Shown: positions 7,279-16,322, counted from the stretch's first letter. The stretch: 64,000 bases of DNA from Parasulfuritortus sp037439465 (GCA_037439465.1 JBBIVX010000008.1:33496-97495), one strand, 5' to 3'. A program made the numbers and translations. Notes: generated by a model not told the origin, from the letters alone.

Positions 7279-8162
7279 GCATCCTGATCAACAAGGACAC
7301 CAAAGTCATCTGCCAGGGCTTCACCGGCAAGCAGGGCGCCTTCCATTCCGAGCAGGCCATCGCCTATGGCACGAAGATGGTCGGCGGCGTCACGCCCGGC
7401 AAAGGCGGCCAGCGCCACCTCGACCTGCCCGTGTTCAACACCGTGAAGGACGCCGTGCGCGCGACCGGCGCCGACGCCACCATGATCTACGTGCCGGCCG
7501 CCTTCGCTGCCGATGGCATCCTGGAAGCGGCCGACGCCGGCATCCGGGTCATCGCCTGCATCACCGAGGGCATTCCGGTGCGCGACATGATTAACGTCAA
7601 GGCGGCCATCCGGGCCAACGGCGCCAACCTGATCGGCCCCAACTGCCCCGGCCTGATCACCCCTGGCGAGTGCAAGATCGGCATCATGCCCGGCTTCATC
7701 CACAAGCCCGGCAAGGTCGGCATCATCTCCCGCTCCGGCACCCTGACCTACGAGGCCGTGTGGCAGACCACGCAGTCCGGCCTGGGGCAGTCCACCTGTG
7801 TCGGCATCGGCGGCGACCCGATCAAGGGGCTGGACTTCATCGACTGCCTGGCGCTGTTCCAGGCCGACCCGGCTACCTCCGCCATCCTGCTGGTCGGCGA
7901 GATCGGTGGCACCGCCGAAGAGGCGGCGGCGGAATATATCAAGACTCATGTCAGCAAGCCGGTGGCCGCCTACATCGCCGGCCTCACCGCGCCCAGGGGC
8001 AAGCGCATGGGCCATGCCGGGGCGATCATCGCTGGCGGCTCGGGCCGTGCCGAAGACAAGATCGCCGCCCTGGAAAAGGCCGGCGTGGTCGTGGCCCAAA
8101 GCCCGGCTGGTATGGGCGAGGCCGTCGCCGCGGCGACGGCGCAAGCGGCGAAGCGGCAATGA
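7275..8162 (+). CDS. sucD: Succinyl-CoA ligase, alpha subunit
   Basis: The 295-residue protein has an N-terminal CoA-binding Rossmann domain (QGFTGKQGAFHSEQAIAYG) and the phospho-histidine loop RMGHAGAIIAGG at about residue 247, whose His carries phosphate during catalysis. It pairs with SucC. The ATG overlaps the sucC stop codon (ATGA), and sucD in turn overlaps holC. The holC link is unusual, because holC often follows pepA. Confidence 0.95.
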   Translation: MSILINKDTKVICQGFTGKQGAFHSEQAIAYGTKMVGGVTPGKGGQRHLDLPVFNTVKDAVRATGADATMIYVPAAFAADGILEAADAGIRVIACITEGIPVRDMINVKAAIRANGANLIGPNCPGLITPGECKIGIMPGFIHKPGKVGIISRSGTLTYEAVWQTTQSGLGQSTCVGIGGDPIKGLDFIDCLALFQADPATSAILLVGEIGGTAEEAAAEYIKTHVSKPVAAYIAGLTAPRGKRMGHAGAIIAGGSGRAEDKIAALEKAGVVVAQSPAGMGEAVAAATAQAAKRQ

Positions 8163-8584
8163 CACGGGTCGATTTCTACTTCAACGCCGGCAACAAAGTG
8201 GATGTCGCCTGCAAGCTCGCCGCCAAGGTTTACCAATCGGGTCAACGGGCATTGCTGTATGCATCGGATGAGGTGACGGTGAGCGAGCTGGACGCAACCT
8301 TGTGGACCCGCCAGCCACTATCATTCATCCCGCATGTACGCAGCGGCCATCCATTGGCGAAGGAGACACCCATAGTGATAGGCACCGATGCCGAGCCCCT
8401 CGTCACGCCCGACGTGCTCGTCAATCTGAGCGGCGAACGGCCAACCTCGTTCAGCCGCTTTCATCGACTCATCGAACTGGTCGGACTGGATCCGGCCGAC
8501 CGCCAGTTGGCGCGGCAACGCTACCGTTTCTATCAAGAGCGGGGTTACGAGATCAACAACGTCGACCTCGACCGTCATGGCTGA
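8159..8584 (+). CDS. holC: DNA polymerase III chi subunit
   Basis: The 141-residue protein fits HolC: TRVDFYFNAG at the start, a conserved VACKLAAKVYQSGQRALLY segment, and the central LWTRQPLSFIPH. Chi links the clamp loader to single-strand-binding protein. It overlaps sucD upstream by four bases and the next small gene downstream by eight. valS follows after 1.1 kb; holC-valS proximity is common in proteobacteria, but here it is broken by the small gene and two gene remnants. Confidence 0.9.
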   Translation: MTRVDFYFNAGNKVDVACKLAAKVYQSGQRALLYASDEVTVSELDATLWTRQPLSFIPHVRSGHPLAKETPIVIGTDAEPLVTPDVLVNLSGERPTSFSRFHRLIELVGLDPADRQLARQRYRFYQERGYEINNVDLDRHG

Positions 8585-8942
8585 CGAAGGCCAGGACATC
8601 TTCGGCCAGATCGATGCCTTGTTCGGCAAGAGAGCCGGCTTTGTCAGCGGCGCTTCCAAACTGGACGATGAAATTCCGCTCCTGACCGAGGTGGTGACCG
8701 AACCCCCATCCGCGGCACCGGAACTGCTCAGCCCAGTTGTCGATGCCATGTCGACGCCAGCCACGGTGCCAGCTCCCGAAGTTGAGGCACCGACCTCCGT
8801 GCAGCTTGCCGATGGCGATCTCGACCGCCTTGCCGCCGCGCTTGAGGCCCGATTGTCGGAACTGCTCATCCGCCAGCAACTGCGCATTGAGTCTCTGGTG
8901 CGCCGGGTGGTACAGGAAGAACTGGAAGCACGCCGGGACTAA
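8577..8942 (+). CDS. Small acidic hypothetical protein
   Basis: The 121-residue product has an acidic N-terminus, a Pro/Ala/Glu-rich middle (about 45-80) that is probably disordered, and a C-terminal amphipathic helix rich in Leu, Arg and Glu (DLDRLAAALEARLSELL onward) likely to form a coiled coil. No enzyme motif is visible. It is translationally coupled to holC by an eight-base overlap, so a role near the replisome is conceivable but not supported by motif. Confidence 0.6.
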   Translation: MADEGQDIFGQIDALFGKRAGFVSGASKLDDEIPLLTEVVTEPPSAAPELLSPVVDAMSTPATVPAPEVEAPTSVQLADGDLDRLAAALEARLSELLIRQQLRIESLVRRVVQEELEARRD

Positions 8943-8944
8943 TT

Positions 8945-9237
8945 CTACTTTTGTTCTCAGGGCACTCGATAAACGGATGGCTGGTGGGAAGAAGGTCGGT
9001 AAGCAGGCCTTCGTCGTAGCGTTGCCGCCAGAGAAGGGTCTGGGTGTGGCGGGTGATGATGTCGGCCAGGCCGGTTCCGGCCTCGGCAGTAAGTTCCGGC
9101 CTTTTCAGGGTGGCGCGCACTAGGTTCAGGGTGGCTTCAAGTCCCGCTGCGTTGGTTTTCGGACGTTGACGGTCGAGGGCGTAACCGCGCACCAGACAGT
9201 CGCGCAACATCCGGCTGGCCCATTGCCTGAATTGCAT
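8945..9237 (-). pseudogene. Internal fragment of a RhuM-like virulence/defence protein
   Basis: The frame starts with FRQWASRMLRDCLVRGYALD, which matches the conserved middle part of RhuM-type proteins, and goes on with a helical stretch ending LLWRQRYDEGLLT. The N-terminal DNA-binding-like part and the C-terminal portion are missing; after YDEGLLT the sequence becomes unrelated and runs into the antisense of the small gene. It lacks a ribosome-binding site. It sits directly downstream of the truncated CRISPR-associated remnant on the same strand, so the two ends were likely brought together by one deletion. The family name comes from motif memory and should be searched. Confidence 0.55.
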
Positions 9238-9250
9238 GCCGCGCTAGGAA

Positions 9251-9487
9251 TTAACTCGGTAGCCGATAGTCGGCGCGCAGGCGGTGGAACCAGCCGGTTT
9301 TGGGCAGCAGCAGGTTGAGGCGGGCGTTCTCGGCGCCAGTGGCGGTGGTGACGAGGTGGACCTCGGTCGGCACGAAGGGCATCTCGGCGGTGGCCAGGGC
9401 GTAAAGCGTTTCGGTGATGACCTGGGGCGTCAGGCCGGTGGCCGCGAGCAGGATGCGGCGCGGGTGGCGGTTGTCCGAATTCGTCAT
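9251..9487 (-). pseudogene. Truncated NE0113-type CRISPR-associated protein (N-terminal part)
   Basis: The 78-residue frame has the start typical of NE0113-type CRISPR-associated proteins: ILLAATGLTPQVITETLYALA, then VPTEVHLVTTATGAENARL and GWFHRL. Family members are longer and carry a CARF-like fold thought to cut cyclic oligoadenylate signals in type III CRISPR immunity. Here the frame stops at TAA (9251) just after YRLPS, so most of the protein is lost. A good ribosome-binding site (GGGAGAA) remains before the ATG at 9487, so the stump may still be translated. No CRISPR array or other cas gene is visible. Confidence 0.65.
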
Positions 9488-9595
9488 GTGTTTCTCCCTT
9501 GCGTTTGTTCAGGCCACCAGCTTATCTGCAGCGGCCGGCGCTTATTGGGCGGCAAGCTTGCCGGGATTATGCCATCGCCTGCCGGGGCGGTCGGC

Positions 9596-9601
9596 TATAA
9601 T
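9596..9601 (+). promoter_or_regulatory. Perfect TATAAT -10 box upstream of valS
   Basis: TATAAT lies 81 bases before the valS start in the gap 9488-9682. No clear -35 is seen at 16-18 bases upstream, so the promoter call rests on the -10 alone. Confidence 0.4.
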
Positions 9602-9682
9602 CCGGCGCAGGCGACGCCGACGCGCCGCCTATGCCTACTCTCTGGGCCGGCAGGCATGGCCTTGCCCTATACATACGCAATC

Positions 9683-12433
9683 ATGGAACTCGCTAAATCA
9701 TTCGAACCGCACGACATCGAGAAACGCTGGTATGGCCATTGGGAGGCCGCCGGCTATTACCGGATGGGCAATGCGCCGGATCGGGATCATTACTGCATCC
9801 TGCTGCCGCCGCCCAATGTCACCGGTACGCTGCACATGGGCCATGCCTTTCAGCACACGATCATGGACGCGCTCATCCGCTATCACCGCATGGATGGCGA
9901 CAACACCTTGTGGCAGCCGGGCACCGATCACGCCGGCATCGCCACGCAGATCGTCGTGGAACGCCAGCTCGATGCCCAGAAGGTTTCCCGCCATGACCTC
10001 GGCCGGGAGAGATTTTTGGAGAAGGTGTGGCAGTGGAAGGAGCATTCCGGCTCTACCATCACCCGCCAGATGCGTCGCCTGGGCACTTCGCCGGATTGGT
10101 CGCGCGAGCGTTTCACCATGGACGAGGGGCTGTCGCGCGCGGTTACGGAGGTGTTCGTGCGCCTCTACAACGAGGGCCTGATCTATCGCGGCAAACGCCT
10201 GGTGAACTGGGACCCGGTGTTGATGACGGCGGTGTCCGACCTGGAAGTGGTGAGCGAGGAGGAAGACGGCTTCATCTGGGAGATCAACTATCCGCTGGAG
10301 GATGGCTCGGGCGTTCTGACCGTCGCCACCACCCGGCCGGAAACGCTACTCGGCGACACCGCCGTGGCGGTCAATCCGGAGGATGAGCGTTACCGGCATC
10401 TGGTCGGCCAGCGCGTGCGCCTGCCGATTGCCGAGAGGACCATCCCCATCATCGCCGATGATTACGTCGACCGCGCGTTCGGCACCGGCGTGGTCAAGAT
10501 CACCCCCGCCCACGACTTCAACGACTGGCAGGTCGGTCAGCGGCACAAGCTCGCTGCCATCGGCGTGTTGACCCTGGACGCCAAGATCAACGATCTTGGG
10601 CCGGCTGAATATCAGGGCCTGGACCGCTACGTCGCGCGTCAGAAAATTCTCGACGTGTTGCAGGCCAAGGGACTTCTGGTCTCCGCCAAGCCGCACAAGC
10701 TGATGATTCCGCGCGGTGACCGCAGCCACGCGGTGATCGAGCCGATGCTTACCGATCAGTGGTTCATGAGCATGGGGGGGCTGGCCAAGCGCGCCCTGGA
10801 AGTGGTCGATAGCGGCGAGTTGCGTTTCGTTCCGGAGAACTGGACCGCCACCTACCGGCAATGGCTCGACAATATCCAGGACTGGTGCCTGTCGCGGCAA
10901 CTGTGGTGGGGCCACCGCATCCCCGCCTGGTATGACGCGGATGGCAACATTTACGTCGCCGCCAGTGAGGCCGAGGCGCGGCGCCAGGCCGGCGGTCGCG
11001 AACTGAGGCGCGATGAGGACGTGCTCGACACCTGGTTCTCCAGCGCGCTGTGGCCGTTCTCGACGCTCGGCTGGCCGGACGACACCTGGGAACTGAAGCA
11101 CTACCTGCCGACCAGCGTGCTGGTGACCGGCTTCGACATTATTTTCTTCTGGGTGGCGCGCATGGTCATGATGACCCTGCACTTCACCGGCAAGGTGCCT
11201 TTCAGGGAGGTCTACGTCACCGGCCTGGTGCGCGACGCCCACGGCAACAAGATGAGCAAGTCCAAGGGCAACGTACTCGACCCCATTGACTTGATCGACG
11301 GCGTTACGCTCGATGACCTGGTGGCGAAGCGCACCACCGGCTTGATGAACCCGAAGGATGCGGCCAAGATCGAAAAAGCCACTCGCAAAGAATTCGCCAG
11401 CGGCATCCCGAGCTTCGGCACCGACGCCCTGCGCTTCACCTTCGCCAGCCTCGCCACCCACGGCCGCGACATCAAGTTCGACCTGCAACGCTGCGAGGGC
11501 TACCGCAACTTCTGCAACAAGCTGTGGAACGCCACCCGCTTCGTGCTGATGAATTGCCAGGGACAGGAAATCGCCGCCGGCGAGATGACCTTCGTGGACC
11601 GCTGGATTCTCGGCCGTTTGCAGGAGGCCGTGGCCGCTGTCCGGAGCGGCTTCGATCAGTACCGCTTCGACCTGGCGGCGCGCGCCATCTACGAATTCGT
11701 CTGGGACGAGTATTGCGATTGGTATCTGGAACTGGCCAAGGTGCAGATCGCCGCAGGTGGAGCGAGGGCGGCGGCGACCCGCCATACCTTGCTGACGGTG
11801 CTGGAAACCGTGTTGCGCCTGGCGCACCCGATCATCCCCTTCGTCACCGAGGAATTGTGGCAGGCGGTCGCGCCGCTGGCCGGCGCCAAGCAGGCCGACA
11901 GTCTCATGCTCGCCGCGTTCCCGCAGACCGGCGCCGCGCAGGCGAGCCTGCCATCGACCCGATCGGAGGAGGCTCAGGCCGCCGCCGAGATGGCCCAACT
12001 CAAGGCACTCACCAACGCCGTGCGTAATTTGCGCGGCGAGATGGCCATCGCCCCGGCGCTGAAGGTGCCGCTTTATGTCGAGGGAGATCGCCGGCGCGCG
12101 CTCGTCTATGCGCCTTACATGCAGATGCTGGGCCGCCTCGCTGAGGTGCAGGCGGTGGAAAGGCTGCCAGAGGGCGAGGCTCCGGTGGCCGTGGTCGGCG
12201 ACTGGCGGCTGATGCTGCACATCGAGGTCGATCCGGTCGCCGAGCGGGCCCGGCTGGACAAGGAAATCGCGCGGCTGGAAGGGGAGATCGCCAAGGCCAA
12301 TGGCAAGTTATCCAATTCCGCCTTCGTCGATAGGGCCCCGGCTGCCGTGGTTGAACAGGAGAAGACGCGGCTGGCGGATTTCTCCGCCACCCTGGACAAG
12401 GTGCGGTGGCAAAGGGACAAGATGCCAGGATGA
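9683..12433 (+). CDS. valS: Valyl-tRNA synthetase
   Basis: The 916-residue class I synthetase has the HIGH-type signature PPPNVTGTLHMGHAF (about 40-54) and the KMSKS loop GNKMSKSKGNVLDP. It also has the editing (CP1) domain with TTRPETLLGDTAVAVNP, the anticodon-binding helical domain, and a C-terminal coiled-coil arm that grips tRNA. It charges tRNA-Val and removes mischarged threonine. The start at MELAKSFEPHDIEKRW was chosen because this is the usual N-terminus; an in-frame ATG nine codons upstream lacks a better site. The stop overlaps the next gene in an ATGA junction. Confidence 0.95.
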   Translation: MELAKSFEPHDIEKRWYGHWEAAGYYRMGNAPDRDHYCILLPPPNVTGTLHMGHAFQHTIMDALIRYHRMDGDNTLWQPGTDHAGIATQIVVERQLDAQKVSRHDLGRERFLEKVWQWKEHSGSTITRQMRRLGTSPDWSRERFTMDEGLSRAVTEVFVRLYNEGLIYRGKRLVNWDPVLMTAVSDLEVVSEEEDGFIWEINYPLEDGSGVLTVATTRPETLLGDTAVAVNPEDERYRHLVGQRVRLPIAERTIPIIADDYVDRAFGTGVVKITPAHDFNDWQVGQRHKLAAIGVLTLDAKINDLGPAEYQGLDRYVARQKILDVLQAKGLLVSAKPHKLMIPRGDRSHAVIEPMLTDQWFMSMGGLAKRALEVVDSGELRFVPENWTATYRQWLDNIQDWCLSRQLWWGHRIPAWYDADGNIYVAASEAEARRQAGGRELRRDEDVLDTWFSSALWPFSTLGWPDDTWELKHYLPTSVLVTGFDIIFFWVARMVMMTLHFTGKVPFREVYVTGLVRDAHGNKMSKSKGNVLDPIDLIDGVTLDDLVAKRTTGLMNPKDAAKIEKATRKEFASGIPSFGTDALRFTFASLATHGRDIKFDLQRCEGYRNFCNKLWNATRFVLMNCQGQEIAAGEMTFVDRWILGRLQEAVAAVRSGFDQYRFDLAARAIYEFVWDEYCDWYLELAKVQIAAGGARAAATRHTLLTVLETVLRLAHPIIPFVTEELWQAVAPLAGAKQADSLMLAAFPQTGAAQASLPSTRSEEAQAAAEMAQLKALTNAVRNLRGEMAIAPALKVPLYVEGDRRRALVYAPYMQMLGRLAEVQAVERLPEGEAPVAVVGDWRLMLHIEVDPVAERARLDKEIARLEGEIAKANGKLSNSAFVDRAPAAVVEQEKTRLADFSATLDKVRWQRDKMPG

Positions 12434-12822
12434 GGCCGCAGCGCGAGCAAGGGGCTGGACACCATCGCTGGCGTGGCTTTATCGCCAAGGTCACGGATGC
12501 CGCCTTCTGGTGGACGCTCATCGCCCTCTTGGTCGTGATGGCCGCGCTGGGCGGCCTGCTCCTGCTGGCGGTGGAAAGACATGATGCCTTTTTGCGCTTG
12601 CGCCCGGTGTTGTGCGCCGAGGGCATGCAGGACCGTCAGCTCATCGTGCTGGCCATGGCCGCCCCGCTTTTCGCCCTGTTTGTGCTGTTGACGGCCGCTG
12701 AGTGGCTCAGCGTGCTGGAAAACTGGCTGCACGACCGGCCGCTGCGCACACTGTATGGCTGGTTGTTCGGTTTGCTGGCGTCAGCCCTTGGCGCCCTGGT
12801 TCTGTTTTCGCTTCGCTGCTGA
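12430..12822 (+). CDS. Small membrane protein of unknown function
   Basis: The 130-residue product has three hydrophobic segments (around 25-47, 70-90 and 105-125) separated by short charged loops. No family was recognised. It overlaps valS by four bases and converges with the next gene, whose end it overlaps by 42 bases, so the two share coding DNA on opposite strands. Confidence 0.55.
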   Translation: MRPQREQGAGHHRWRGFIAKVTDAAFWWTLIALLVVMAALGGLLLLAVERHDAFLRLRPVLCAEGMQDRQLIVLAMAAPLFALFVLLTAAEWLSVLENWLHDRPLRTLYGWLFGLLASALGALVLFSLRC

Positions 12823-13278
12823 TTCGGTGCCGGGATCGCACTCGCCCACGTGCCGGGCGCTGGTGTGCTCCTCGAAGCCGAGCAAGGCGTCGTTCTCGGT
12901 GCGGATGGTCAAGCTGAAAGCCTTGCTGTGTTCCGGGCGTAACTCGACGCTGACCGGTATGGCGTGGCTCTTCCACCATTTCAGCCGGCAGAGCCCTTGC
13001 AAGGTATAGACATCGCCCTCCAGGTTTTCCTGGGCGACGTTGCAGCCGATGTTATGGATCCAGGCGTGGATCTGCCGGCGCGGGTTGCCCTCCATGCAGG
13101 CATAGCTGATGCCCTCATCCTTCTGCTTCAGGTGCAGCGGCTTGAATTCGCCGCTGCGCTGATAATGCAGCGCCCATTTGCCCGTCGCGATCTTGGCCGT
13201 GAGGTCGATGTCCTGGGCGGCCTGGCCCCATGCCGGAAGCAGGGCGAACCAGGCGACGGCGATGTGGCGCACGAACAT
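12781..13278 (-). CDS. Secreted DUF3617-like protein
   Basis: The 165-residue protein has a signal peptide (about residues 1-20, ending GQA), then a small beta-rich domain starting GKWALHYQ with four Cys residues (YACMEG, IGCNV, GLCRL and GECDPG) likely forming two disulphides. This resembles DUF3617 proteins, which are periplasmic and of unknown function, but the match is by pattern only. Its C-terminal tail is Lys/Gln-rich and overlaps the convergent gene. Confidence 0.5.
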   Translation of the reverse strand: MFVRHIAVAWFALLPAWGQAAQDIDLTAKIATGKWALHYQRSGEFKPLHLKQKDEGISYACMEGNPRRQIHAWIHNIGCNVAQENLEGDVYTLQGLCRLKWWKSHAIPVSVELRPEHSKAFSLTIRTENDALLGFEEHTSARHVGECDPGTESAAKRKQNQGAKG

Positions 13279-13377
13279 GGTGACCTTTCATTGCAGTGAA
13301 CGTCGAGTTCGACCGCCAGCGTATCAATAGGTTGCTGGCACGAATGTCACAGCCAAAGCCGCAGACGGGTTGGGCGG

Positions 13378-14499
13378 TCAAAGCAGGGCGAGGTTGTCAC
13401 GATGAATCAGTTCGGGCTCGTCCAGAAAACCGAGGATCGCCTTGATCTCCCCGGTCGGCTTGCCGATGATGCGGCGGGCCTCGTCGGCGCTGTAGTTGAC
13501 GAGGCCGCGGGCGAGGTCGCGGCCGTCATGGTCGACGCAGGCGACCACCGCGCCGCGTTGAAAATCGCCGATCACCCCGGTTACGCCGATGGGCAGCAGG
13601 CTTTTGCCCTGGCGGGTCAGGGCCAGGGCGGCGCCTGTATCGAGAACCAGGCGGCCGTCGACCTGCAGGTGGTCGGCCAGCCATTGCCTGCGGGCGGCCA
13701 ACGGCGCCTGGCGGGCGATAAGTTGGCTGCCTATCGCCTCGCCGGCCGCCAGGCGTTGCAGCACCCGCTCCTCGCGGCCGCTGGCGATGACGGTGTGGGC
13801 GCCGCTGCGGGCGGCCCGCTTGGCGGCAAGTATCTTGGTCAACATGCCGCCGATGCCGAGGCGGGTGCCGGCGGCGCCGGCCATCGCCTCCAGTTTCGGA
13901 TCACCGGCGGCCGCTGCGCGCACCAGCTCGGCGTCGGCATGGCGGCGCGGATCGGCGGTATAGAGGCCCGCCTGATCGGTGAGGATGATGAGCGCGTCGG
14001 CCTCGATCAGGTTGGCCACCAGGGCGCCCAGGGTATCGTTGTCACCGACTTTGATCTCGTCGGTGGTGACGGTGTCGTTTTCGTTGATGATCGGGATGAC
14101 CTTGAGTGACAGCAAGGTGCGCAGGGTGGAACGGGCGTTGAGGTAGCGCTCGCGGTCGGCCAGGTCGGCGTGAGTGAGCAGGATTTGCGCGGTGGCCAGT
14201 CCATGCGCGCGGAAGCCGCGTTCGTAGGCCTCGATCAAGCCCATCTGACCGACGGCGGCGGCGGCCTGCAATTCATTGAGGGCGCTGGGCCGTTTGCGCC
14301 AGCCCAGGCGCTGCATGCCTTCGGCGATGGCGCCGCTGGAGACCAGCACCACTTCCTTGCCGAGTTTGTTGAGGGCGGCAATCTCTTCCGCCCAGCGGGC
14401 CAGGCGGGCGTGGTCGAGGCCGCGGCCGTCATTGGTGACCAGGCTGCTGCCGACCTTGACCACGATGCGCCGCGCCGTGGCGATGACGGATGGATTCAT
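13378..14499 (-). CDS. proB: Glutamate 5-kinase
   Basis: The 373-residue protein has an amino-acid kinase domain (VVKVGSSLVTNDGRGLD at the start, then VSSGAIAEGM and ENDTVTTDEI) and a C-terminal PUA domain (about 275-373). It phosphorylates glutamate as the first, proline-inhibited step of proline synthesis. The ATG at 14499 overlaps the obgE stop in an ATGA junction and has GAGG upstream. Linkage to rplU-rpmA-obgE is common in betaproteobacteria. Confidence 0.95.
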   Translation of the reverse strand: MNPSVIATARRIVVKVGSSLVTNDGRGLDHARLARWAEEIAALNKLGKEVVLVSSGAIAEGMQRLGWRKRPSALNELQAAAAVGQMGLIEAYERGFRAHGLATAQILLTHADLADRERYLNARSTLRTLLSLKVIPIINENDTVTTDEIKVGDNDTLGALVANLIEADALIILTDQAGLYTADPRRHADAELVRAAAAGDPKLEAMAGAAGTRLGIGGMLTKILAAKRAARSGAHTVIASGREERVLQRLAAGEAIGSQLIARQAPLAARRQWLADHLQVDGRLVLDTGAALALTRQGKSLLPIGVTGVIGDFQRGAVVACVDHDGRDLARGLVNYSADEARRIIGKPTGEIKAILGFLDEPELIHRDNLALL

Positions 14500-15530
14500 G
14501 GGGTGACCTCCTCGGTGCGCTTTATGGCTTCGAGATGCTCCATGATGGCATAGGTCAGCGGCCGGCAATTCTCGCCGTTGATGGCGGCGATGGCGAAAAC
14601 CGGCCCCTCCCAGCCGAAGCCGCGCACGAAGGCCGCGATGCGGTCGGCACGTTCCGCCTCCGGGATCAGATCGAGCTTGTTGAGCACCAGCCAGCGCGGC
14701 TTGTGGTAGAGCGCCTCGTCGTAGTTACGCAGCTCCTCGACGATGGCGCGGGCGTCGCTGACCGGGTCGGCAGCGGGATCGAAGGGGGCCAGGTCGACGA
14801 GGTGGAGCAGCAGTCGGGTGCGGGTCAGGTGACGCAGGAACTGATGGCCCAGACCGTGGCCCGCGGCGGCGCCGGCGATCAGCCCCGGTATGTCGGCAAG
14901 CACGAAGCTGCGCTCGCTGTCGACACGGACCACGCCCAGATTGGGGTGCAGGGTGGTGAAGGGATAGTCGGCCACCTTCGGCTTGGCGGCGGAGACGGCA
15001 CGAATGAAGGTGGACTTGCCGGCATTGGGCAGGCCGAGCAGGCCGACATCCGCCAGCACCCGCAATTCGAGCTGGAGTTGCCGCGCTTCGCCGGCCTCGC
15101 CCAGGGTGTGCTGACGCGGCGCCCGATTGGTGCTGGACTTGAAATGGAGGTTGCCGAGGCCGCCCTGGCCGCCTTTGGCGAGCAGGGCGCGCTGGCCGTC
15201 AGCGGCCAGGTCGGCGATGATTTCGCCACTATCCTGGTCCTTGACGACGGTGCCGACCGGCACGCGCAAAGTGAGGTCTTCGCCGCCCTTGCCGTAGCAG
15301 TCGGCGCCGCGTCCGCCTTCGCCGTTTTTGGCGCGGAAGTGACGGCTGTAGCGATATTCGACCAGGGTATTGATGTTGCGGTCGGCGACCGCCCAGATGC
15401 TGCCGCCGCGACCGCCGTCGCCGCCGTCCGGGCCGCCCATGGGAATAAACTTTTCGCGACGGAAAGAGACACAGCCATTGCCGCCTTTGCCGGCGATGAC
15501 TTCGATTCTGGCTTCGTCGATAAATTTCAT
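14496..15530 (-). CDS. obgE: Obg GTPase
   Basis: The 344-residue protein has the glycine-rich Obg domain (residues 1-158, with GGDGGRGG) and a GTPase domain with P-loop GLPNAGKST and switch DIPGLI. Obg works in large-subunit ribosome assembly and stress control. It lacks the long acidic C-terminal extension seen in some family members. It follows rpmA after a terminator and is coupled to proB. Confidence 0.95.
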   Translation of the reverse strand: MKFIDEARIEVIAGKGGNGCVSFRREKFIPMGGPDGGDGGRGGSIWAVADRNINTLVEYRYSRHFRAKNGEGGRGADCYGKGGEDLTLRVPVGTVVKDQDSGEIIADLAADGQRALLAKGGQGGLGNLHFKSSTNRAPRQHTLGEAGEARQLQLELRVLADVGLLGLPNAGKSTFIRAVSAAKPKVADYPFTTLHPNLGVVRVDSERSFVLADIPGLIAGAAAGHGLGHQFLRHLTRTRLLLHLVDLAPFDPAADPVSDARAIVEELRNYDEALYHKPRWLVLNKLDLIPEAERADRIAAFVRGFGWEGPVFAIAAINGENCRPLTYAIMEHLEAIKRTEEVTP

Positions 15531-15545
15531 GGCTGCCCTGGAAAC

Positions 15546-15572
15546 AAAAAAGCCCTATCCGCGGATAGGGCT
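15546..15572 (-). terminator. Terminator between rpmA and obgE
   Basis: A perfect AGCCCTATCC/GGATAGGGCT stem with a two-base centre is followed on the minus strand by six T residues. It lies 20 bases after the rpmA stop and 16 bases before obgE, and probably reduces obgE-proB expression relative to the ribosomal protein genes. Confidence 0.85.
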
Positions 15573-15592
15573 TTTGCCGCGTGGCGGCGGAC

Positions 15593-15856
15593 TCAGGCCT
15601 GGGCCGGGATGACGCTGACCGTGCGGCGCTTGAGCGGGCCCCTGGTCGTGAACTCGACAGTGCCGTCGACCAAGGCGAACAAGGTGTAGTCCTTGCCGAC
15701 GCCGACGTTCAGCCCCGGATGGAACTGGGTGCCGCGCTGACGCACCAGTATGTTGCCGGCGGGCACGAACTGGCCGCCGTAGCGTTTGACGCCCAGCATC
15801 TTTGGCTTGGAGTCACGTCCATTGCGGGAGCTGCCGCCTGCTTTTTTGTGTGCCAT
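15593..15856 (-). CDS. rpmA: Ribosomal protein bL27
   Basis: The 87-residue protein has the canonical AHKKAGGSSRNGRDS N-terminus and KRYGGQ. The N-terminal tail reaches the peptidyl-transferase centre. It lies 15 bases after rplU. Confidence 0.97.
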   Translation of the reverse strand: MAHKKAGGSSRNGRDSKPKMLGVKRYGGQFVPAGNILVRQRGTQFHPGLNVGVGKDYTLFALVDGTVEFTTRGPLKRRTVSVIPAQA

Positions 15857-15871
15857 GGTTGAGATCTCCTG

Positions 15872-16183
15872 TCAGGCGTTGATGCCGTCGATGCGGATTT
15901 CGGTGTAGTTCTGGCGGTGGCCCTGGGTCTTGCGGTAGTGCTTGCGGCGACGCATCTTGAAGATCATCACCTTCTCGCCACGACCATGGGACAGGACGGT
16001 CGCCTTGACGCTGGCGCCGGCCACGACGGGGGCGCCGATCCTGACGTTGTCGCCATCGGCGACCATGAGGACGTCGTGCAGTTCGATTTCGCTGCCGACT
16101 TCGGCAGGCAGGCTTTCAACCTTGAGTTTGCCACCGGCCGCCACCTTGTATTGTTTGCCACCGGTACGGATAACCGCGTACAT
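15872..16183 (-). CDS. rplU: Ribosomal protein bL21
   Basis: The 103-residue product begins MYAVIRTGGKQYKV and ends with the RRRKHYRKTQGHRQ region typical of bL21. The start at 16183 has GGAG eight bases upstream; an ATG four codons earlier (16195) is not the family N-terminus. Confidence 0.97.
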   Translation of the reverse strand: MYAVIRTGGKQYKVAAGGKLKVESLPAEVGSEIELHDVLMVADGDNVRIGAPVVAGASVKATVLSHGRGEKVMIFKMRRRKHYRKTQGHRQNYTEIRIDGINA

Positions 16184-16222
16184 GCTTCGCTCCAAATGAT
16201 TCGGCTATGCAAAGAGCCGCGA

Positions 16223-16251
16223 ATTATATCCATCTGATTTGACAAGCGCAA
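16223..16251 (-). promoter_or_regulatory. Promoter of rplU-rpmA
   Basis: On the minus strand TTGCGC (16246-16251), a 17-base spacer and a perfect TATAAT (16223-16228) lie 40 bases before the rplU start. The spacing and -10 are ideal; the -35 is a partial match. Confidence 0.6.
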
Positions 16252-16322
16252 ATGAAAATCCGGGGAGGGGCCGCATTCGGTATATTGGCGCCCGCAATCA
16301 CCACTATGAGGGGCTAGGAGTC

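Noticed and set aside
6115..8162. sucCD as malate-CoA ligase genes
   Set aside because: No neighbours of the serine or glyoxylate routes are present and the sequence reads as ordinary succinyl-CoA ligase.
9251..9487. A CRISPR array or active type III system near the NE0113-like stump
   Set aside because: No regular direct repeats with spacers and no other cas gene is visible anywhere in the window.
10346..12220. Long open frame antisense to valS
   Set aside because: It is a codon-bias shadow of the GC-rich valS gene with no ribosome-binding site and no recognisable fold.
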